Of a stretch of 64,000 nucleotides of DNA, positions 24,557 to 33,900 are shown one piece after another (position 1 is the stretch's first letter; every line of letters starts with the position of its first letter). Below the pieces are notes generated by a model that worked only from the letters and a program-made list of their open reading frames with translations, was not told the origin of the DNA and ran no database searches. Source of the stretch: Faecalispora anaeroviscerum (lineage in GTDB: Bacteria; Bacillota; Clostridia; Oscillospirales; Acutalibacteraceae); the NCBI RefSeq assembly GCF_947568225.1, contig NZ_CANOOQ010000001.1, positions 558,001 through 622,000 on the forward strand, written 5' to 3'. The position numbers were made by a program, and so were the translations under genes.

Positions 24557-25189
24557 TTGAATACCACTCAGAATTCTCTGAAATTAAAGAACATAGAAAA
24601 AGCGCTGTTAATTGCGTTTGTACTTACTGTTGCCTGTTCCTTTACTTCTTTCTTTTCATTTGCAAAACAGTGTGAAGATATCCCCAACCATGTTTTGCGC
24701 CTGCATGTGCTGGCTAACTCCGATACCTCTGAAGATCAAGAGCTGAAGCTGTATGTGCGCAACCGCATTTTAACCGAATCTGCCGGAATGCTCGACGGAG
24801 TCACTGACCGTGAGAAAGCGGAGCAGGTGGTGCGGCAGAATGTGCCCCGCCTGAAGGCTGCGGCTGCTGAAGAAATCGCACAGCGCGGCTATCAGTACCC
24901 GGTGAATGTCAAGCTGGAAAACATCTATTTTACCACACGGCATTATCAGCAGGTAACCCTGCCTGCCGGCACCTACGACGCGCTGCGTGTGACGATCGGC
25001 CAGGCGAAGGGCAAAAACTGGTGGTGCGTGATGTTCCCTCCCATGTGCCTGCCGGCCGCTGAGGAAAAAGAAGAGCTTGACGATGTGCTGAACCCCCAGC
25101 AGATGGAGATTGTTACCGGGCAATATGAAATTCGTTTTAAATCACTCGAACTGTATGAACAGCTGAAAAGCTGGGCAGCCGGAAAATAA
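24557..25189 (+). CDS. spoIIR: Stage II sporulation protein R
   Basis: 210 residues from TTG at 24557, chosen because AAGGAG is 8-9 bases before it, while the upstream ATG at 24548 would touch that site. One hydrophobic N-terminal segment (residues about 17-36) acts as signal/anchor; then the family blocks HVLRLHVLANSDTSEDQELK and GKNWWCVMFPPMCLP. In sporulation the forespore secretes SpoIIR, which makes the protease SpoIIGA activate sigma-E in the mother cell. Its presence implies the organism can sporulate or recently could. A 21-bp perfect hairpin terminator follows. Confidence 0.94.
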   Translation: MNTTQNSLKLKNIEKALLIAFVLTVACSFTSFFSFAKQCEDIPNHVLRLHVLANSDTSEDQELKLYVRNRILTESAGMLDGVTDREKAEQVVRQNVPRLKAAAAEEIAQRGYQYPVNVKLENIYFTTRHYQQVTLPAGTYDALRVTIGQAKGKNWWCVMFPPMCLPAAEEKEELDDVLNPQQMEIVTGQYEIRFKSLELYEQLKSWAAGK

Positions 25190-25191
25190 GA

Positions 25192-25235
25192 GTTGAAATA
25201 AAAACCCACCGGCACCGGTGGGTTTTTATTTCAAC
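25192..25235. terminator. Bidirectional terminator between spoIIR and the HxlR gene
   Basis: Perfect 21-bp inverted arms (25192-25212 and 25215-25235) with AAAAACCC/GGGTTTTT ends, usable from both strands. Confidence 0.9.
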
Positions 25236-25292
25236 AGCGGACGGGGATATATAAATCCCCTGGTTGTTATCATACAATTTTTAAGAAAGTAA

Positions 25293-25646
25293 TTACATAG
25301 TATTAATTGATATGCTTCCTTCACACCTTTGTATAGACAAATGTTCTTCTCCCCATTGCTGAATCAACAGCATAATTGTTTTCAAGCTTTCTCCATGATT
25401 TGTCAATTGATATTCAACTTTGGGAGGAACTTCTGCATATGCTTTTCTAGAAACGATGTTATTTTTTTCGAACTTTTTGAGTTGTTGGATTAACATCTTT
25501 TCAGTGATTCCTGGTATCACCCGTTTCAATTCATTAAAACGTAATGGCCCGTCTAATAAACTCCATAGAATCCACATACTCCATTTATCTCCGATTAAAC
25601 TTATCGTAAAATCAATAGGGCAAGTATAATAATTTTCTTTTTCCAC
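25293..25646 (-). CDS. HxlR family transcriptional regulator
   Basis: 117 residues, a winged helix with the family signature CPIDFTISLIGDKWSMWIL near the N-terminus and RFNELKRVIPGITEKMLIQQL as the recognition region. Some HxlR proteins sense redox or electrophiles through the N-terminal Cys, which is present here in YTCPI. It is divergent from a flavin reductase-like gene, the usual arrangement for a local repressor/activator. AT-rich compared with the flanking genes. Confidence 0.9.
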   Translation of the reverse strand: MEKENYYTCPIDFTISLIGDKWSMWILWSLLDGPLRFNELKRVIPGITEKMLIQQLKKFEKNNIVSRKAYAEVPPKVEYQLTNHGESLKTIMLLIQQWGEEHLSIQRCEGSISINTM

Positions 25647-25672
25647 GAAATAAACTCCTTATTTATCTGTTG

Positions 25673-25715
25673 AGTACTTACCAAAAACTCAGTAGCAGAC
25701 TAAAAAGTAGGTACT
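25673..25715. promoter_or_regulatory. Inverted repeat in the HxlR/flavin reductase intergenic region
   Basis: AGTACTTAC (25673-25681) and GTAGGTACT (25707-25715) are inverted copies matching at 8 of 9 positions, placed between the divergent genes. Likely operator(s) of the HxlR-type regulator. Confidence 0.5.
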
Positions 25716-25778
25716 TGTGCTTATCTTTTCATTATTATATCATTAATATAGCAGACAGAAAAGGAGGCCAAGGGTTGT

Positions 25779-26381
25779 TTGAAAATTGGAGCATTCAATT
25801 TACTGAACAGCCAGACTAAAATGGAAAAAATTAAAATTGGAAGTAAAAATAACTTTTATCCCACCCCTACGATAATTGTTGGGGTATTGATAGACGGAAA
25901 GCCAAATTATTTAAATGTTTCTTATGCCGGAATTGCAAATCGTAACCCAGCCATGTTGTTTGTTTCTTTAAACCACTTGCATTATAGTACAGAAGGCATA
26001 ATAGAAACAAAAAGATTTAGCGTGAATATCCCTTCTTCAGAAATGCTCGTAAAAACTGACTATTGTGGTTTAGTGTCAGGGAGAACAGTCGATAAATCCA
26101 CATTATTTCACTCTTTTTTCGGAGTACTGGGTGATGTTCCTATGATTGAGGAATGCCCCGTTAATATCGAATGTGAGGTCGTACATGAATTGAAAATGGA
26201 AAGCAATGTAATATTCATAGGAAAGGTAATAGAATCTTATACACAAGAAAGATACTTGACAAATCATTTGCCAGATATGGCGAAAATTGATCCCATTCTT
26301 CTCTCAATGAATGATTTTTATTATTATAGTATCGGTTCCAAGATCAGTAAAGCTTGGGATGTTGGAAAAAAACAGCAATGA
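25779..26381 (+). CDS. Flavin reductase-like FMN-binding protein
   Basis: 200 residues if it starts at TTG 25779, supported by AAGGAGG 11 bases upstream; the ATG at 25821 aligns better with family N-termini but has no ribosome site. Split-barrel flavin-binding domain: NFYPTPTIIVGVLIDGKPNYLNVSYAG, then KRFSVNIPS and the C-terminal SMNDFYYYSIG. Members bind FMN and reduce flavins or small acceptors. Divergent from the HxlR regulator, with which it likely forms a redox- or stress-responsive pair. AT-rich composition suggests the pair was acquired together. Confidence 0.85.
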   Translation: MKIGAFNLLNSQTKMEKIKIGSKNNFYPTPTIIVGVLIDGKPNYLNVSYAGIANRNPAMLFVSLNHLHYSTEGIIETKRFSVNIPSSEMLVKTDYCGLVSGRTVDKSTLFHSFFGVLGDVPMIEECPVNIECEVVHELKMESNVIFIGKVIESYTQERYLTNHLPDMAKIDPILLSMNDFYYYSIGSKISKAWDVGKKQQ

Positions 26382-26420
26382 TGATGAGAATAACGCTTAT
26401 TTAAATCTCTGCTTTTTCCG

Positions 26421-27098
26421 TCACTTAATGCAGCAGAAGCAGCCCATGGAGCCGACGGTATCCACCGTTACCTGTGAATACCTTTGCCTCAGCCGGTTTT
26501 CGAGGCTGGCGGCAGTTTCAAACGGCGGCGTGAAGAAGCCCTTCGGTACATACAGCTTCTCAATAAACCAGTCGGTTCGGCTTTGCTCACCCTGAATATA
26601 AAAGCATCCGCAGAAGATTCCGCCGGGCTTTAACACCCGGAAGGTTTCGCGGTAGGCCGCTTCCTTTGAGGGGAATGCATGGAAGCCGTTCAGGGAAAGC
26701 ACAAGATCAAAGGTGCTGTCACCGAATGGAAGGGTTCCGACATCTCCCTGCATAAAATGAACGTTTGAAAGTCCTGCCGCGGCGGCTCGGCGCTGTGCAG
26801 TTTCCATCATGGCGGTGGAATAATCCATGCAGGTAATATCCGCATGGGGTAGAGTGCGGTATACCGGCATGGTCAGAACGCCGGTTCCCACCGGAACCTC
26901 CAGCATTTTGCCGGAGAAATCCTCCGGTATGCCGGAAAGAGCCAAGTCCAGATAGTGTTCATTTTGCGCTTTGTTCATTTTCCATATCAGCCCGCAGATC
27001 AGCTTGCCGGGCAGGGTAGAGCAGGTAATCATTCCGTCATATAAGGTTGCCTCTTTACCTAAAGATTGATATGCGGTTTTTATTTCTTTATGTCTCAT
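26421..27098 (-). CDS. SAM-dependent methyltransferase (class I)
   Basis: 225 residues from the ATG at 27098, preceded by GAAAGGAGAGG; 15 upstream codons are open but lack a ribosome site. Class I Rossmann methyltransferase: motif I MLEVPVGTGVLTMPVYR, motif II TCMDYSTAMMETA, QGDVGTLPFGDSTFDLVLS and FRVLKPGG (Methyltransf_11 type). The acceptor is unknown. The C-terminus ends in an odd CFCCIK cluster. It converges on the flavin reductase gene with 39 bases between stops. A palindrome at 27205 lies in its upstream region. Confidence 0.82.
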   Translation of the reverse strand: MRHKEIKTAYQSLGKEATLYDGMITCSTLPGKLICGLIWKMNKAQNEHYLDLALSGIPEDFSGKMLEVPVGTGVLTMPVYRTLPHADITCMDYSTAMMETAQRRAAAAGLSNVHFMQGDVGTLPFGDSTFDLVLSLNGFHAFPSKEAAYRETFRVLKPGGIFCGCFYIQGEQSRTDWFIEKLYVPKGFFTPPFETAASLENRLRQRYSQVTVDTVGSMGCFCCIK

Positions 27099-27204
27099 AT
27101 TGCCTCTCCTTTCAAAACTCGAAAGCCGAATGAATCGGGTCATGTGGAGGATTCGATTGTTGATTTCCTATTCCAGGCAGATGAGCAAATCCAATTTTAA
27201 TACG

Positions 27205-27222
27205 AGTTAGTAAAAACTAACT
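27205..27222. promoter_or_regulatory. Palindrome upstream of the methyltransferase gene
   Basis: AGTTAGT-AAAA-ACTAACT, a perfect 7-base inverted pair, about 107 bases upstream of the methyltransferase start. It could be a regulator-binding site. The remaining gap to addB (27099-27558) shows no gene; it also has a degenerate CCTTTCTCC...GAAGAGG hairpin at about 27357-27384. Confidence 0.4.
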
Positions 27223-27449
27223 TCTTTGTGAAGAACACACTACTGATAAAATCTCTCTTCCAGCATCTGCTGCCCGGAAGATACTAATAATAACATTTGT
27301 ACCTTACTGCGTTCCAAAGGTTTTGTCAATAATAAAATGGGATATTTTGCTAAAAAACCTTTCTCCGCCTTTCAAAGTGAAGAGGTGCTGAATCAGTTCA
27401 CAAAGCTGTTTGGCAGAAGCGGGCGCTTTTTTTCGTAGTTTTCTTATGT

Positions 27450-27455
27450 TATAAT
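27450..27455 (+). promoter_or_regulatory. Extended -10 promoter of addBA, with leader hairpin
   Basis: TGTTATAAT (TATAAT at 27450-27455 with the upstream TG) lies about 100 bases before addB; only a T-run occupies the -35 position. An 8-bp hairpin ACGGATGC/GCATCCGT (27469-27476 with 27488-27495) sits early in the leader, without a real T-run after it. Confidence 0.6.
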
Positions 27456-27558
27456 ACTCTCAACTAAAACGGATGCGGTTTTTGGCGGCATCCGTCATTT
27501 TAATCGGTGGAGTGTGTTTTGTGATGGGCTTGCACTTTACGGAATGAGGGGGATTGGA

Positions 27559-30500
27559 TTGCTTCATATGTTGTTCGGGCGTTCGGGGAGCGGAAAAACA
27601 CATTTTGTGCGGCAGGAGCTGCGCCGGCTTGCTGGGCAGGGAAAGCAGAAGCTGATGCTTCTGATACCGGAGCAGTTTTCTTTTGAAAGCGAGCGCGCTA
27701 TGCTTCGCCTGTTGGGGCCGCGCGGTGCCGCGGAGGTAGAGGTAGTCAGCTTCACTCGTCTGGCGGACGCGGCGTTCCGGCGTTTTGGCGGATGCTGCGG
27801 CAAACGGCTTGATGATGGAGGCCGCAGTATTTTAATGAGTCTTGCACTCGAACAAACGGCGGATCACCTGCCGCTGTACCAGAAGCATACCCAAACCCCC
27901 GAGCTGGTCAGCATGATGCTGACCGCCTCAGCAGAGCTGAAAATGTGTGCCGTTGCTCCTCAGGAGCTGTCCCGCGCGGCGGAGAAGATGGAGGACGGCA
28001 CCCTGCGGGAAAAAATGCAGGAGCTTTCGCTGATTCTGTCTGCGTATGAGGCGCTGGTGGCACAGAGCTATCTGGATCCGCAGGATGATCTGACCCGATT
28101 GAAAGAGGTACTGCTTGCCCACCGCTTTTTTGAGGGCTACACCGTATTCGTGGATTCCTTTAAGAGCTTTACTGCGCAGGAGCTGGGCATTTTGGAGCTT
28201 GCGCTCTGTCAGGCCACAGAGGTAACGGTGGCGCTGTGTGCCGACGGGCCCCGGCAGGCGGATGCGGAAATGAGCCTGTTTACCCCGGTATACCAAACGG
28301 CGCGCAGCCTGATGCGCCTAGCACGGCAGAATTCTGTCCCGGTGGCGGCTCCCGTAACATTGGAGCCGGGAGCCCGCTTTCGCGGCGCGGGGCTTCGCGC
28401 GGTGGAGGAAGGCGCGTACCGAGGCTCCCGTATCCCTCTGAGGGGAAATACGGGGGATGTCGTTCTGTATGCCGCCCGCAGTACCTATGATGAAGCGGCC
28501 TATGTCGCCATGACAATCCGCCGCATGGTGATGGAGGAGGGCTACCGTTACCGCGATTTCACCATTCTGGCTCGCTCGCCCGAAGCCTACCGCAGCAATT
28601 TGGATGCCGCGCTCGAGCGGTGGGGCATCCCTTATTTTATGGACGACCCCAGCGCAATTGATACCGAGCCGCTGATGCGCCTTGTGCTGTGCGCCTTCCA
28701 GGCGGTGCGTTCGGGGTACCGCTCCGACGATGTGTTTGCGTGCCTGAAGACGGGGCTTTGCGGGTATACGGCGGAAGAAATTTCACTAATCGAAAATTAT
28801 ACTTTCTTGTGGAAGCTTTCCGGCAGAGAGTGGCTCGAGCCATGGTCTCGGCACCCCCGCGGCTTTGCCGGTGCGCTGACAGAGCAGGACGCACAGCAGC
28901 TTTTGCAGATCAATGAGCTGCGGGAGCGCGTGATTGTCCCGCTGCGTGAGTTTGCCGATTCCGTGCGTATGGCGGACGGAGAAACGTCAGCCCGCGCGGT
29001 GTACCGCTTTCTGCTGGCGCTCGATGTGCCGGAGTATGTCAAACAGATGTGCCGCAGAATGAAAGCGATGGGGGAGGCGGAGCTTGCCGACCGGCAGTTC
29101 CGGCTGTGGGAGCTTTTGATGCAGATTCTCGACCAGATGGCGCTGGTGCTGCGTGAAAAGGTTTTGACCGCGCAGCGCTTCAGTGAGCTTCTTCGTCTGG
29201 TGATCGCCTCGGGCACGATCGGGAGCATTCCGCAGGGGCTTGACGAGGTCACGGTGGGAGCGGCAGACCGTTCCCGCCCGGCTGACCCCAAGGTGGTGTT
29301 TTTGTTGGGCGCGGTGCAGGGAGAATTTCCGCGCAACCCGTCGCCGGACGGTGTGTTTAGCGACGAAGAGCGCCGCGCTCTGATTCAGATGGGTCTGCCG
29401 TTGAACGGCACAATGGAGGATTCCTCCATGGAGGAGCGCCTGATGGCTTATACCGTTATGGCCGCTCCCTCCGAGCGGCTGCTCGTTACCTATCCGGCGG
29501 CGGATATGGACGGCGCGGCGAAGGCTCCGTCGTCCATCGTTGGTGAAATCCGCTCCATATTGCCGGATGTACCGGTGCAAAGCCGCTATCTGCTGCCGGA
29601 GGAGGCGTTCGCCAACAGCGAGCAACCCGCCTTTGAAATGACGGCGCGACTCTGGGGGCAGTCGTCTGTGCTGTCCTCTACATTAAAGGAGCTGTTCTCC
29701 CGCCGGGAGGGTTATCCGGAGAAAATGGCCGCTTTGCGCCGGGTACACGAGCGCGCTCCGACTTCCTTTGAGAACCCCATGCGGGCGCGGATGCTGTTTG
29801 AGCAGATGCGCCACATTTCCGCTACCCAGATTGAATCGTACCATCTGTGCCGGTTCCAGTATTTCTGCCGCTACGGCCTCGGCGCGAAGGAGCGCCGCCC
29901 GGCGGAATTAAACGCGCTGGAATACGGCAGTTTGATCCATTATCTGCTCGAGCATCTGCTTAAAGAGCAGGGAGCCCAAGCCCTTTCGGTGCTTGGCGCG
30001 GAAGAGCTGAAACAGCTCATCCTGTCCTGTATTGAGCGCTATGTGGAAGAACAGCTCGGCGGCGCAGAGGACAAAAGTCCGCGCTTCCGTTTCCTTGTCG
30101 CCCGCATTGTGGATTCTGCGCAGGTGGTAGTGTCGCACATCGCGAAGGAGCTGGCGCAGAGCAAATTCCAGCCCGCGGCGTTTGAGCTGGAGCTGAAGGA
30201 GGGCGGGGAGTTCCCGCCGCTCAAAATTACTCTGCCGAATGGTGAAACCGCAACCGTCGAGGGGAAAATCGACCGCGTAGATGTCATGGAGCTGGACGGT
30301 GTCAAATACGTGCGCATCATCGATTATAAAACCGGGAAAAAGGAGTTCCGCTTGTCGGACGTACTGTACGGGGTGAATTTGCAAATGCTGATTTATCTGG
30401 CGGCGCTGATTCAGAACGGGCGCTTCTGCCCTGCGGGGATTCTGTACATGCCCGCCGTGCGCCCGGTGATTTCCGCGGCTAAGGGGCAGTCGATCGAAGC

Positions 30501-30909
30501 GCTTGAAGTGGCAGCCGAGAAGAAGCTGCGCATGAACGGTCTTCTGCTCGATGATTCCCGCGTGATTCAGGGGATGGAGGAGCAGGCCGAGGGAAAATAC
30601 ATTCCTGTTGCGCTGAAAGACGGCAAGCCCGCGAAGACCGAATCGGTCGTAAGCGCCCCTCAGCTCGACGGGGTGATGGAATATATCAAAGATTTAACAG
30701 GGCAAATGGTGCAGTCTCTGCACGGGGGCGACGTTGCCGCTCTTCCATTGACGGGGGAACACAATGCCTGTCAGTACTGCCCGTATTTTGCTGTGTGTGG
30801 TCACGAGGATGCCGACGGCGGGCGGGACTGCCTGCGGCTGGATAAGACGGAAACACTTCGGCAGATTCTGCGGGAAGAAACAGAAAGGGAGGGGAAAAAC
30901 GATGGCTGA
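27559..30909 (+). CDS. addB: ATP-dependent helicase/deoxyribonuclease subunit B
   Basis: 1116 residues from TTG at 27559, giving the family N-terminus MLHMLFGRSGSGKTHFV, with GAGGGGGA 5-6 bases upstream. The Walker A GRSGSGKT is present. The C-terminal nuclease domain has IIDYKTGKKEF and the iron-sulphur cluster cysteines: one in SYHLCRFQYFC and the trio in CQYCPYFAVC (C-x2-C-x5-C). AddB with AddA processes double-strand breaks for RecA, the Gram-positive counterpart of RecBCD. It overlaps addA by 8 bases. Confidence 0.94.
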   Translation: MLHMLFGRSGSGKTHFVRQELRRLAGQGKQKLMLLIPEQFSFESERAMLRLLGPRGAAEVEVVSFTRLADAAFRRFGGCCGKRLDDGGRSILMSLALEQTADHLPLYQKHTQTPELVSMMLTASAELKMCAVAPQELSRAAEKMEDGTLREKMQELSLILSAYEALVAQSYLDPQDDLTRLKEVLLAHRFFEGYTVFVDSFKSFTAQELGILELALCQATEVTVALCADGPRQADAEMSLFTPVYQTARSLMRLARQNSVPVAAPVTLEPGARFRGAGLRAVEEGAYRGSRIPLRGNTGDVVLYAARSTYDEAAYVAMTIRRMVMEEGYRYRDFTILARSPEAYRSNLDAALERWGIPYFMDDPSAIDTEPLMRLVLCAFQAVRSGYRSDDVFACLKTGLCGYTAEEISLIENYTFLWKLSGREWLEPWSRHPRGFAGALTEQDAQQLLQINELRERVIVPLREFADSVRMADGETSARAVYRFLLALDVPEYVKQMCRRMKAMGEAELADRQFRLWELLMQILDQMALVLREKVLTAQRFSELLRLVIASGTIGSIPQGLDEVTVGAADRSRPADPKVVFLLGAVQGEFPRNPSPDGVFSDEERRALIQMGLPLNGTMEDSSMEERLMAYTVMAAPSERLLVTYPAADMDGAAKAPSSIVGEIRSILPDVPVQSRYLLPEEAFANSEQPAFEMTARLWGQSSVLSSTLKELFSRREGYPEKMAALRRVHERAPTSFENPMRARMLFEQMRHISATQIESYHLCRFQYFCRYGLGAKERRPAELNALEYGSLIHYLLEHLLKEQGAQALSVLGAEELKQLILSCIERYVEEQLGGAEDKSPRFRFLVARIVDSAQVVVSHIAKELAQSKFQPAAFELELKEGGEFPPLKITLPNGETATVEGKIDRVDVMELDGVKYVRIIDYKTGKKEFRLSDVLYGVNLQMLIYLAALIQNGRFCPAGILYMPAVRPVISAAKGQSIEALEVAAEKKLRMNGLLLDDSRVIQGMEEQAEGKYIPVALKDGKPAKTESVVSAPQLDGVMEYIKDLTGQMVQSLHGGDVAALPLTGEHNACQYCPYFAVCGHEDADGGRDCLRLDKTETLRQILREETEREGKNDG

Positions 30910-33900
30910 AAGAAGCTGGACGCCTGCGCAGGCAGACGCGATTCACGCCAGGGGCGGCACGCTTTTGGTGTCAGCTGCGGCCGGTTCGGGGAAAACAGCC
31001 GTGCTGGTGCAGCGGGTGATTGAACGCATGACTGATGAGCAGCACCCCAGCGACGCGAACCGCCTTTTGGTCGTCACCTTTACCAAGGCGGCTGCCGCGG
31101 AAATGCGCGAGCGGATTGCCCAGCAGCTTTCCCGCATGCTCGCGGAGGACCCCTCCAACACGGCGCTGCAGCGGCAGCAGATTTTGCTCCCCGGCGCGCA
31201 TATCAGTACGGTACACAGCTTTTGCAGTGAGCTGGTGCGTGAGAATTTTTATAAGCTGAATATCTCGCACGATTTTCGCATTGCCGACGAAGGAGAAATG
31301 TCCATCCTGCGGGGTGAGGCGATCACACAGGTGTTGGAGGACTGCTACGCTGCCGCGAATCCCGATTTTTATGAGCTGGTTGAGGCCTTCAGCTCTGACC
31401 GGGACGACAGCCGACTGATCGGCGCGGTGAATCAGCTGTTTGATTTCATTCGGTCACATCCGTTCCCGGAGCGCTGGCTGCGGGAGCGTGCGGCGATGTA
31501 CTCGGGCGATGTTCCCGTGCAGGATTCTCCCTGGGGGCTTTGCTTGCTCTCTTTTGCGGAGGAAGCTTGCGACTATTGTCTGTCACTTGTGCGGGATTCC
31601 CTGGAATCGATGCAGGCTGACGAAAAGCTCTGCGCGGCGTATACCGAAGCGTATCAGTCCGATCTTTCCGGCCTTTCCGCCCTGTACCGCGTGGCACAGC
31701 AGCGGGAATGGGACAGTGTGGGCGAGCTTGCCGCGAATTTTGTGTTTGCCCGATTAAAACCAGTGCGGGGCTATGCGGAGGACCCTTTGAAGCTGCGCCT
31801 TTCCGCCTGTCGCGATGAAGTGAAATCCACCGTGAAAAAGCTCGCGGCGCTGTTCTCCGCTACCCTGCAAGACTGCACCGATGATTTGCGGGCGCTGTCC
31901 CCTGTGGTGGAACAGCTGTTTTCCGTTGTGACGACGTTTTCGCACGCGCTCGACCAGATGAAAGCGGAGCGCCGCCTTGCGGATTTTGGCGATCTGGAGC
32001 ATTGGGCGCTGCGCCTTTTGGTGCGTGAAACGGAAAACGGCTACGAGCGCACCGAGGAGGCAATCGAGCTTTCCCGCCGTTTTGATGAAATCATGGTGGA
32101 TGAATATCAGGATACGAACGAAGCGCAGGATTTGCTATTTCGCGCGATTTCACAAAAGGAAGAAAATCTGTTTCTGGTCGGCGACGTGAAGCAGAGCATT
32201 TACAGCTTCCGCCAGGCGATGCCGCGCATTTTTTTACAGCACCGCGCCAGCTTTGCCGGGTACGATCGGGAGCAGAACCGCTACCCGGCCTGTATCGTTT
32301 TGGATCAGAACTTCCGTTCCCGCGCTACTGTTACCGACGCGGTGAATTTTGTATTCGGTCAGCTGATGTCCTCGCAGGCCGGGGACGTGGAATACGGCGG
32401 CAACGAGCTTCTGGTGGCCGGCGCGTCGTACCCGCCGCAGGATGGCTGCGAAGCCCGGCTCGACATTCTTGACCTGTCGATGGGCGAAGGCTCCGACGAC
32501 GCGATGGAGCTGCTGGAAAGCAGACATATTGCCGAAACCATCTTACAAATGATGGCTCAGGGCTTTCAGGTAACGGAAAACGGGGTACAGCGGAAAGCCG
32601 TGTTCCGCGATTTCTGTATTTTGCTGCGCAGCGCTAATCGGTATGCCGCCCGTTACGCGCGGGAGCTGCAATTGTGCGGTGTGCCGGCTTGGGCGGATTC
32701 CTCCAGCGGCTTTTTCGAAGCCCCGGAGGTTTCCGCAATACTGTCTCTTCTGCGTGTGGTAGATAACCCGGTGCAGGACATCCCCCTGCTTTCGGCGTTG
32801 ATGAGCCCGATTTACGGCTTCACGCCGGACGAACTGAGCGAGGTGCGCCTGCGTTTGCCAAAGGCCCCTCTGTACCTGGCACTGAATGAATGCGCAAAGT
32901 CGGGCGAAGCCCGTGCTGCCGGGGTAGTCGAAGAGCTTGATGCCTTTCGTTCTCTCGCGGCAACCCTTCCCTCCGACCGTTTGCTGAACGCTATTTACCA
33001 GAAAACAGGGTATCTTACTCTGGTGCAGGCCATGACAAACGGCGAGCAGCGCCTTTCCAATTTGCAATTGTTGATGGAGTACGCAAAAAAATACGAAGCG
33101 TCTGGCTATAACGGCCTTTCAGGTTTTATCCGTTTTATCGACCGTTTGCAGGAGCAGAACGGCGACCTGCCCGGGGCCTCCACCATTTCAGAAGCCTCAA
33201 ACGTGGTGCGCATCATGAGCATTCATAAATCGAAGGGGCTAGAATTCCCCGTGTGCATTCTGGCCGGCTGCTCCCGCCGCTTTAATAAAGAGCGCGGCGA
33301 CGCTCTGCTGCACCCGGAGCTGGGTCTTGGCATCAAGCGTAAGGAGCAGGGTGGGCTGGCACGCGTAACCACCTTGCCGCGGGAGGCAATCGCGCTCGAG
33401 CAGGAGCGGCAGTCGATGTCGGAAGAGCTGCGCGTGCTGTATGTCGCCATGACCCGCGCCCGGGAGAAGCTGATCCTGCTAACCACGGTGCGCGACCTCA
33501 ATGGAACATTGGCGACCCTTGCGCCGCAGCTCACGGCGCAGGAGCGGATTTCGCCCTATGTGGTGCGCTCGGCGTCGAGTATTTCGGACTGGATTCTCTC
33601 CTGCGCCCTGCGCCACCCGAGCGGCGGAGCCTTGCGTGACCGCGCCTTGTGCAGCGGCGAGCTGATTGCGGATTGCCCCGGACAGCCGTGGGACATTCAG
33701 ATTTTGCCCGCGCCGGTGCTGGAGGAAAACGGGGAGCAGGAGGGTGTTGCTGCTGCGGCCACGCCTCCGGATGAGGAACTGCTCGCCCGTATCACCCGGG
33801 AAATCGACTTTGCGTACCCCGACGCGGCATTGTTCGGGGTACCGGCTAAGGTGTCCGCCTCCGAGCTTGCGGCGGAAGGCGCGGGGGAGGATTACGAGGT

